33,477 nt of DNA from Alkalibacterium thalassium (GTDB lineage Bacteria; Bacillota; Bacilli; Lactobacillales; Carnobacteriaceae_A). The notes beneath the pieces were generated by a model that saw only the letters and a program-made list of their open reading frames with translations, was not told where the DNA came from and did no database searches. This document shows, piece after piece, positions 27,783 through 33,477 of this stretch. The stretch lies in NCBI RefSeq assembly GCF_900101165.1, contig NZ_FNFK01000014.1:9983-43459 (forward strand), written 5' to 3'. The stretch's first letter is position 1. Each line of letters begins with the position of its first letter. Made by a program: the position numbers and the translations under genes.

Positions 27783-28697
27783 ATGAATGAGAAGACAGTT
27801 TCTATAGTTGGATTAGGGGCTCTGGGTGTGTTGTATGGACAGCACTTGTCAGAAGCTTTGGGAAAAGATCGTGTAAGAGTGATAGTAAATGAAGGAAGAA
27901 AGAAAAAATATGAAAGTGACGGAGTGACATTAAACGGTGTCCCGTGCGATTTCAATTACGTTTTAGAATCCGAAAAGAGTACACCTGCAGATCTGATCAT
28001 AGTCTGCACGAAATCGCTGGCACTTGACAGCGCACTGAATTCTATGAAAAACCAAGTAGGAGAAGAGTCTACAATCCTATCGTTAATCAATGGAATTTCC
28101 AGCGAGGGTATCCTTGGGCGTGAGTTTGGTCATGAAAAAATTATTCCTACGGTAGCGATAGGAATGGATGCAACACGAGATGGTCAGGATGTCCGGTCCA
28201 AAGTAAAAGGCTGGCTCCAGATTGGAGTGGACAGTCCAGATAAACAGAAAAGACTGGATGCAGTTAAGTCGATCTTTGAGGAAGCTCAGTTTCCTTATGC
28301 AGTCGAGGAAGATATTACTTTGAAAATTTGGGAGAAGTTCATGATGAACGTTGGCGTAAACCAGGTGGTCATGGTCAACCAATCGAATTTTGGTGGTGTT
28401 CAAACAGGCGGGGAATATCATGAACAGGCGAGATCCGCTATGGATGAAGTAGTAAAGATTGCTCAAGCAGAGGGGATCAGTCTGGAGCACGAACATGTAC
28501 AAAAGGCTTTCGACATTATAGACACCGTAGATTCGGATGGCATGCCCTCAATGAGACAGGATGGCCTGGCCAAGCGTCTGTCAGAAGTGGAGCTGTTTTC
28601 AGGAACTATTCTGAAAAAGGCCGAAGAGTCTGATCTGGATTGTCCAGTCAATCGTTATTTATATGAAGAAGTTCAGAAAATCGAAGCGGAGTACTAA
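27783..28697 (+). CDS. ketopantoate reductase family protein (PanE/ApbA-like)
   Basis: The 304-residue protein begins with the Rossmann motif VGLGALGVLYG (Gly10, Gly12, Gly15) and has a C-terminal ApbA_C helical domain with the WEKFMMNVGVNQV stretch typical of PanE-like enzymes (Lys and Asn near the active site). PanE reduces 2-dehydropantoate to pantoate with NADPH in CoA synthesis, but many paralogues act on other 2-keto acids. No other pantothenate genes lie nearby, so I leave the symbol blank. It is followed after 15 bases by the amidase gene. Confidence 0.82.
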   Translation: MNEKTVSIVGLGALGVLYGQHLSEALGKDRVRVIVNEGRKKKYESDGVTLNGVPCDFNYVLESEKSTPADLIIVCTKSLALDSALNSMKNQVGEESTILSLINGISSEGILGREFGHEKIIPTVAIGMDATRDGQDVRSKVKGWLQIGVDSPDKQKRLDAVKSIFEEAQFPYAVEEDITLKIWEKFMMNVGVNQVVMVNQSNFGGVQTGGEYHEQARSAMDEVVKIAQAEGISLEHEHVQKAFDIIDTVDSDGMPSMRQDGLAKRLSEVELFSGTILKKAEESDLDCPVNRYLYEEVQKIEAEY

Positions 28698-28712
28698 TGA
28701 GGAGGAAACAGT

Positions 28713-29495
28713 GTGAAGGTCAGTGCGATTCAAATGGATGTAGCATTTAATGATCCTGATAAATACAGGGACAGAATCAGTAAGTTGATTGAAGAAGCTG
28801 TGGAGTCTAGTAAGCCGGGTACCATCGTCCTTCCCGAAATGTGGAATGTATCATTCTTTCCTGACAATATGAGTGCTACTGCAGACGAGGAAGGGCATGA
28901 CACCCAAAGTTTTCTGAGTAAATTGGCACGCAAGTATCAAATCAACATCGTCGGTGGCTCAGTTGCTGTCAAGAAAGATGGCGGCTACTACAACACAAGT
29001 TACAGCTTTGACAGGGAAGGGACTTTGGTGCATGCGTACGATAAAGTCCATCTCTTTTCACCTGCAGATGAGCATACTGTATTTGAATCAGGAAACAAGC
29101 TAGGTATCTTTGAATTGGATGGTGTAACAATAGGCGTTGCGACTTGTTATGATTTAAGGTTTGTAGAGTGGATAAGAATGATGGCTTTAAAAGAGGTAGA
29201 AATCTTATTTGTTCCTGCGGCCTGGCCCCACCCGAGATCAGAAGTTTGGCAGGCACTGCTTAAAGCTAGGGCAATCGAAAACCAGTTTTTTGTTGTGGGT
29301 GTAAATAGTGTCGGAAAAACAGATCAACTGTCGTTCTGCGGACACTCAACTATATATGATCCACTAGGACAAGTGCTGGCTGGCTCAGGAGAAGATGAAT
29401 TAATACTGACAGCTGATCTTGATTTGTCACAACTGCGTACGGTACGGGATGATATTGGGGTCTTCAGAGACAGACGCCCTGATTTATATAAATAA
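28713..29495 (+). CDS. nitrilase-superfamily amidohydrolase (omega-amidase type)
   Basis: The 260-residue carbon-nitrogen hydrolase has the complete catalytic triad: Glu42 in LPEMWN, Lys111 in YDKVHLFSP and Cys145 in GVATCYDLRF. The last motif and the overall length fit the YafV/Nit2 omega-amidase branch, which hydrolyses 2-oxoglutaramate or 2-oxosuccinamate, but other amidases cannot be excluded. It starts with GTG behind GAGGAGGAAAC and probably forms an operon with the preceding reductase. Confidence 0.85.
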   Translation: MKVSAIQMDVAFNDPDKYRDRISKLIEEAVESSKPGTIVLPEMWNVSFFPDNMSATADEEGHDTQSFLSKLARKYQINIVGGSVAVKKDGGYYNTSYSFDREGTLVHAYDKVHLFSPADEHTVFESGNKLGIFELDGVTIGVATCYDLRFVEWIRMMALKEVEILFVPAAWPHPRSEVWQALLKARAIENQFFVVGVNSVGKTDQLSFCGHSTIYDPLGQVLAGSGEDELILTADLDLSQLRTVRDDIGVFRDRRPDLYK

Positions 29496-29820
29496 GGTGG
29501 AAGCTGACTAGGCGCCAGCTGAAAGCATTGTAAGTAATGAGCAGTTATCGTTAAGGCGGATTCTCGGTGCTTTCACTTTATAATGCTTTTGGAACCAACT
29601 GAGTGTGTGAAAGCTTGTCTAGTGCATTGTAAGACGGGGATTAGAACCAACCCAATGAAGAAAACTTACCGAGTCACCCGCCCCATTCATCTAAACCAAA
29701 AATCAGAGCTTCAAAAAGGAAATAACCGTTGAGCCACGGACAGATCATCCACGACTCAACGGTTATTTCATATAAGCTGAGATTCTCTCCAGTCGTAAGT
29801 CATAATTCTTTAGAGAACAC
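29496..29820. other. intergenic region with scattered short repeats
   Basis: No gene is seen. GCATTGTAAG occurs at 29525 and 29624, and GAACCAAC at 29592 and 29644 (52 bases apart). A palindromic AGCTG/CAGCT stretch lies near 29501-29519. The Cap-gene terminator is at 29719-29769. Confidence 0.4.
29719..29769 (-). terminator. intrinsic terminator of the CAP-domain gene
   Basis: Perfect 15-base arms (29719-29733, 29755-29769) with partial inner pairing are followed on the minus strand by CTTTTTG. It may also stop plus-strand transcripts from the amidase gene. Confidence 0.8.
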
Positions 29821-30498
29821 TTACTGTTGGGTTCCAAACAACTGTGTGGCGTAAAGATATTCACCATCATAGTGTACCCCGACTCCAATTTCTTCAAAAT
29901 CAGGACGGATCATATTCTCATAATGTCCTTCACTTTCGACCCAGCCGTTAAAAATCAGTTCAGCCATTTCTTCATCACTCAGATAATGAGTGGCCATACC
30001 TAAGTTTTCACCGGCGACTCTGTAAGGGTAGTGAATGCCTTCCTCATCGAACACGGCAAACGCATCAGACCCGTCTGGTCGTGTATGAGAAAACAGTTCC
30101 TCTGTTTCGATTGCTCGAATGGTAGCTGCTGATCGAAGCATATCATTGCTGGTCAGAGTTCCGACTCCCTGCTCATCACGAAGTTCATTGACTAGACGGA
30201 TGATAGTATTCTCGATAAGGTCCACATCGATATCATCAGCTTGATCACTGGAAACGGAAGGAGCTTCCAGTTCTTCGTCGTTAGAACTGGAATAGGGGAG
30301 AGTAAAGGAATTATTTATAAAAGGGGTCTGGTCAAATGACAGATCAAGGCGGTCAAAGTCTCCTGATGACGGAAGATAGCTGACGATGGTGTTCATCCAG
30401 TTTCCGACGGTCGTTCCATTAAGAATACCGGATGTGCCCAGCCAGAAGCCTACGATCAAGGTTATAGTCAGTACAAGCAGTTTTCTGATAAATGTCAT
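29821..30498 (-). CDS. secreted or membrane-anchored CAP-domain protein
   Basis: The 225-residue protein begins with basic residues and a hydrophobic segment (about 6-24) that serves as signal peptide or anchor, followed by a low-complexity linker rich in Ser, Asp and Glu. The C-terminal part (about 100-225) is a CAP/SCP domain: LVNELRDEQGVGTL, ELFSHTRPDGSDAF, AGENLGM and the ENMIRPDFEEIGVGV block. CAP proteins of Firmicutes are extracellular, of mostly unknown activity. ATG 30498 lies 9 bases after GAAAGG; the TTG at 30507 abuts that site. Confidence 0.85.
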   Translation of the reverse strand: MTFIRKLLVLTITLIVGFWLGTSGILNGTTVGNWMNTIVSYLPSSGDFDRLDLSFDQTPFINNSFTLPYSSSNDEELEAPSVSSDQADDIDVDLIENTIIRLVNELRDEQGVGTLTSNDMLRSAATIRAIETEELFSHTRPDGSDAFAVFDEEGIHYPYRVAGENLGMATHYLSDEEMAELIFNGWVESEGHYENMIRPDFEEIGVGVHYDGEYLYATQLFGTQQ

Positions 30499-30679
30499 AG
30501 TTTTCAACCTTTCTAGTCTAAAAGTATTGTATCAGAAAGCCAATTAACTAAAAAGAAAAAGTGTTTGATTTATTTATGAAAAAGCGGATGTTATTTGCTT
30601 CATTTTACTCAAGGTGTTTTGTATAATAGAGAAGTTACTTACAGAAGGTTAGTTATATGAAAATAGGAGCGTAGCGACC

Positions 30680-32095
30680 ATGAAAAATATGAGTTCTGAA
30701 CAAATGGGTACCATGCCCATAAATAAATTAGTCCTGACCTTGTCTCTCCCAATGATGCTGTCAATGTTTGTGCAATCCCTTTATAGTGCGATAGACAGCA
30801 TGTTTGTTGCACAGATCAGTGAAGAAGCACTGGCTGCTCTTTCGCTTGCTTTTCCTGTGCAGATGCTTATGATTGCAATACAGATTGGCTCAGCCGTAGG
30901 GATGAATGCTGAACTGTCCAGACGTCTGGGAGAAGGGAAAAGAGGATTAGCAAGCGCAGCGGCCAACAATGGAGTATTTCTGTCTTTCTTCCATTACTTT
31001 ATATTCCTCATTTTTGGTCTGTTCCTAGTCCGTCCATTTTTTGAAATGCAGACGGATAACGCGCAAATTATCGAGTATGGGATAGAGTATACATTTATTA
31101 TTACTACTCTGTCGATCGGGAAGACGATGCAGATTATGTATGAACGAATCCTTCAGTCAACTGGACGGACATTTTATACTATGATTACCCAAGGGTCGGG
31201 GGCTATCTTGAACATTATTCTGGACCCTATACTAATTTTTGGACTTCTGGGTATGCCGGCTATGGGTGTGAGAGGTGCAGCCATTGCTACGGTTATCTCT
31301 CAGATGATTTCTGCGCTGATGGCGTTTGTCATAAATGCCAAAGTAAACTCAGATGTGGATATGGAATATAGAGGGTTTCGTCCTGATTTCAGCGTGATCA
31401 AGCGCATCTATTCAATTGGTGTCCCATCAATGGTAATGACCTCGATTACGTCAGTTGTTACTTTGATTTTCAACAATATTCTTCTGCAGTTCACATCTAC
31501 AGCAGCCGCAGTTTATGGGGTCTATATCCGAGTCCAAGGCTTTGCTTTCATGCCGGTCTTCGGTTTGAATAACGGGATGATCCCTATCGTTTCATACAAT
31601 TTTGGTGCTAAGAATAAAGAACGTCTGACTCAGGCTATTAGGGTATCCATAATGTATGGGATAGGAATCATGCTGCTTGGCACCTTAATTATTCAAGTCT
31701 TTCCTGACCAGCTGCTGGCATTATTTAATGCCTCTGGAGAAATGCTTGAGATCGGACGAGCAGCGCTGCGCATCATCAGCTTAAGTTTTGTGTTTGCGGG
31801 TGTCAGCATCATGCTTGCCTCAGTATTTCAGGCATTAGGCAATCCGATGTACAGTCTATGGATACAGGTCATCCGTCAGTTCATTGTCCTTGTACCCGTT
31901 GCCTATGCTCTGTCCTTAACAGGAGACGTTAATGCTGTATGGTGGTCAAAACTTATTTCAGAAAGCGTAACGATTGTACTGGCTTTAGTCACCATGCGCT
32001 ATATTTACAATAAGAAAATTGAGCCATTGGACGAGCTGGACCTCGAATCTGGAAGACGGCCTCTGAAGAAACAGGTCGCAACAGGCAATCGATAA
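30680..32095 (+). CDS. MATE-family efflux transporter
   Basis: The 471-residue protein has about twelve hydrophobic helices in two related halves. Signatures are the N-terminal PINKLVLTLSLPMMLSMFVQSLYSAIDSMFVAQ and the second-half GVPSMVM..., FGLNNGMIPIVSYNFGAKN. MATE proteins export drugs and metabolites by Na+ or H+ antiport; substrates cannot be inferred. The ATG follows TAGGAGCG by about 10 bases, and TATAAT at 30622-30627 is the probable -10 box. Confidence 0.92.
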   Translation: MKNMSSEQMGTMPINKLVLTLSLPMMLSMFVQSLYSAIDSMFVAQISEEALAALSLAFPVQMLMIAIQIGSAVGMNAELSRRLGEGKRGLASAAANNGVFLSFFHYFIFLIFGLFLVRPFFEMQTDNAQIIEYGIEYTFIITTLSIGKTMQIMYERILQSTGRTFYTMITQGSGAILNIILDPILIFGLLGMPAMGVRGAAIATVISQMISALMAFVINAKVNSDVDMEYRGFRPDFSVIKRIYSIGVPSMVMTSITSVVTLIFNNILLQFTSTAAAVYGVYIRVQGFAFMPVFGLNNGMIPIVSYNFGAKNKERLTQAIRVSIMYGIGIMLLGTLIIQVFPDQLLALFNASGEMLEIGRAALRIISLSFVFAGVSIMLASVFQALGNPMYSLWIQVIRQFIVLVPVAYALSLTGDVNAVWWSKLISESVTIVLALVTMRYIYNKKIEPLDELDLESGRRPLKKQVATGNR

Positions 32096-32454
32096 CATAA
32101 TTAGTCAACTCGTTACTAGTGAAATGGAGCTGCCGCAGGAAGGTTTCCTTTCTGATGGATTCTCCGGTTCAGTATATACGGGTTTTTCTATTGCCTGAAA
32201 AGCGGAATACAAGAAAAGAAGGATTTGCTGAAATCAGATAGTCTCAGATCCAGTCAGACAATAAGGAAAAACTTTCAAGAATTTGATTAAATTTTTCTCT
32301 TTAGTTTATAAAAATCATCAGTCAAACCGCTCTACACCAGTATCTTCATTCCTCCGATAGCTATTGATCGATTTTTCACTCTAATTTTTGTTAAACTGAT
32401 AGAGAGTTCTCATTGAAATTTCATAAAACAATCAGCATAAAAGGAGAAGATAAA
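32096..32454. other. intergenic region before the glycosyltransferase
   Basis: About 360 bases with no gene. I see no strong terminator for the MATE gene, only the weak hairpin AGGAAGGTTTCCT near 32139. An AT-rich stretch at 32281-32400 probably contains the next promoter, but no good -35/-10 pair is evident. Confidence 0.4.
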
Positions 32455-33081
32455 ATGATTCCAAAGATTATACACTACGCTTGGTTCGGAGGAAATGAAC
32501 TGGGTCTACTGGAAGAGAAGTGTCTGGCGAGCTGGAAACGTTATTGTCCTGACTGGGAAATCAAGAGGTGGGACGAATCAAATTTCAATCCTGAGGATCA
32601 CGGTATTTACACACAGCAGGCTTATGAAAGAGAAGAATGGGCATTCGTTTCTGATGTAGCCCGTTTACATGCCTTGAAAGAATACGGTGGGGTATACTGT
32701 GACACGGATATGGAACTGATCAAGCCAATCGATAAATTCCGTAAATTTCCTGCTTTCTTTAGTTTTGAAATTGAAACTGAGATCTCAACCGGAATCATTG
32801 GAGCAGAACCGCATCATCCATTTATAGAAGAACTCTACGATGATTATGACGGAAGAGAATTCATTCTTCCAGATGGATCGCGAGATGATAAGACGAACGT
32901 CATCCGGATTACAGAAATCATGACGGAACGCGGACTGAAGCCTGACAATACCTATCAGGAAGTTGAAGGATGCACCATCTTTCCTAGAGAATATTTCTCT
33001 CCTAAAGATTACTGGACCAGAGAAATCGATTCTACTGAAAATACGCATGGGATTCATCAGTTTACTGGAAGCTGGTTATAA
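32455..33081 (+). CDS. glycosyltransferase with DXD motif (GT32-like, Gly_transf_sug)
   Basis: The 208-residue protein begins MIPKIIHYAWFGG, the hallmark of the GT32/capsular sugar-transferase family, and has the metal/nucleotide-sugar motif DTD at 83-85 in GGVYCDTDMEL, preceded by FVSDVARLHALKEYGG. Members transfer sugars to glycans or lipids at the cytoplasmic side of the membrane. ATG 32455 follows AAAGGAGAAG. The frame is open 14 codons upstream, but without a site. It stands alone and ends in the terminator used as a landing site by the group II intron. Confidence 0.88.
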   Translation: MIPKIIHYAWFGGNELGLLEEKCLASWKRYCPDWEIKRWDESNFNPEDHGIYTQQAYEREEWAFVSDVARLHALKEYGGVYCDTDMELIKPIDKFRKFPAFFSFEIETEISTGIIGAEPHHPFIEELYDDYDGREFILPDGSRDDKTNVIRITEIMTERGLKPDNTYQEVEGCTIFPREYFSPKDYWTREIDSTENTHGIHQFTGSWL

Positions 33082-33090
33082 TAAGAAAGC

Positions 33091-33122
33091 GAGCCGGGAC
33101 CTTGGAGTTCCGGTTCTTTTTT
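33091..33122 (+). terminator. intrinsic terminator of the glycosyltransferase gene and intron target
   Basis: Arms 33091-33100 and 33107-33116 pair with two wobbles around a 6-base loop and are followed by six T residues (33117-33122). One base later (33124) the group II intron begins, matching the known preference of group IIC introns for terminator stem-loops. Confidence 0.82.
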
Positions 33123-33123
33123 C

Positions 33124-33477
33124 GTGCGCCCGGCATGGGCGACAACTTGGTGGTGAAAGTCCACTACAGACTTGGCAGTAGGAACTGTTAGCGAAAGTCA
33201 AGGGTGTCCGCCGTGAGGCGGAATCTGAAGGAAGACGGACGCAAATGCTTGCACTGACGAACAGAAACTTCATACAAAGGCTGAATCAGGACGGATGAGC
33301 TTGCCAAACAAAGTGAAGTCCGATACTGCCCGAATCCTGTACAGTAAATGGAGCAGTGACATGAGCAGAAGGTTGTCGTTCTTACCCGGGGAGGTCTCGT
33401 CAGCGCTTAGTAGTAACAACGAATGGCGAGAAGTCAGCCAATTTTTTGTGACGAGTAATCGCAGGAACAGAGGTCAT
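33124..33477 (+). mobile_element. group IIC intron, 5' part (runs off the window)
   Basis: The sequence begins GTGCGCCCGGCATGGGCGAC, the 5' boundary and first domain I stem of bacterial group II introns. It continues with motifs I recognise from the Oceanobacillus iheyensis IIC ribozyme: GTGAAAGTCC, AAGGGTGTCC, GGAATCTGAAGGAAG, GGATGAGCTTGC, AACAAAGTGAAGTCC and TTACCCGGGGAGGTCT. The 354 visible bases correspond to domain I and adjacent parts. The reverse transcriptase/maturase gene normally carried in domain IV, and domains V and VI, would lie beyond the window end, so activity cannot be judged. Confidence 0.93.

Noticed and set aside
33076..33273. Coding frames within the last 400 bases
   Set aside because: They lie in the group II intron ribozyme, whose RNA motifs explain the sequence.

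Overview
The window looks like chromosomal DNA of a low-GC Gram-positive bacterium of the order Lactobacillales, possibly a Carnobacteriaceae-type marine or alkaliphilic genus. The evidence is gene content (yrrT-type methyltransferase with luxS, class II galT, ydiF, rex, ydiK, ydiL and groESL in a Bacillus-like order), strong GGAGG ribosome binding sites, SigA-type promoters, a perfect CIRCE element and many intrinsic terminators. The family-level placement is inference only.

Layout. (1) 1-2065: the end of an AT-rich surface-polysaccharide or envelope locus: a glycosyltransferase tail, a GtrA/acyltransferase fusion and a methyltransferase. (2) 2109-3238: a degraded IS4-type transposase remnant and two hairpins. 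(3) 3291-7485: a sulfur operon (mccA/cysK-like, mccB, cysE, yrrT, luxS) that recycles methionine/SAM by-products to cysteine. It is preceded by a perfect promoter and a leader of about 250 nt. The leader encodes a 30-codon peptide with Cys codons at 12, 13, 14 and 16, followed by mutually exclusive stems and an intrinsic terminator. (4) 7490-8130: gene-free DNA with a degenerate tandem repeat of about 51 bp whose units each hold a small hairpin. (5) 8134-11073: an M20 amidohydrolase, a TIM-barrel isomerase and a divergent membrane zinc peptidase. (6) 11228-16177: the Leloir galactose operon galK-galT-galM with its LacI-type regulator, then a converging NAD-dependent epimerase and a CsbD-like protein. 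(7) 17450-20256: tsaB-rimI-GNAT-tsaD, for tRNA t6A synthesis and acetylation. (8) 20759-27442: an Lrp-type regulator, ABC-F protein YdiF, Rex, YdiK, YdiL, GroES and GroEL. (9) 27783-33081: a ketopantoate-reductase-like enzyme, a nitrilase-family amidase, a CAP-domain protein, a MATE transporter and a GT32-type glycosyltransferase. (10) 33124-33477: the 5' part of a group IIC intron, placed directly behind the intrinsic terminator of the last gene and running off the window.

The most exciting item is the cysteine-codon leader peptide in front of the mccA-mccB-cysE-yrrT-luxS operon. The sequence supports a classical ribosome-mediated attenuator with the four-segment 1:2:3:4 arrangement known from trp and his leaders. 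In this lineage amino-acid operons are more usually controlled by T-boxes, and no T-box core or S-box is visible here. The hairpin-bearing 51-bp repeats and the terminator-targeted group IIC intron are further points of interest.
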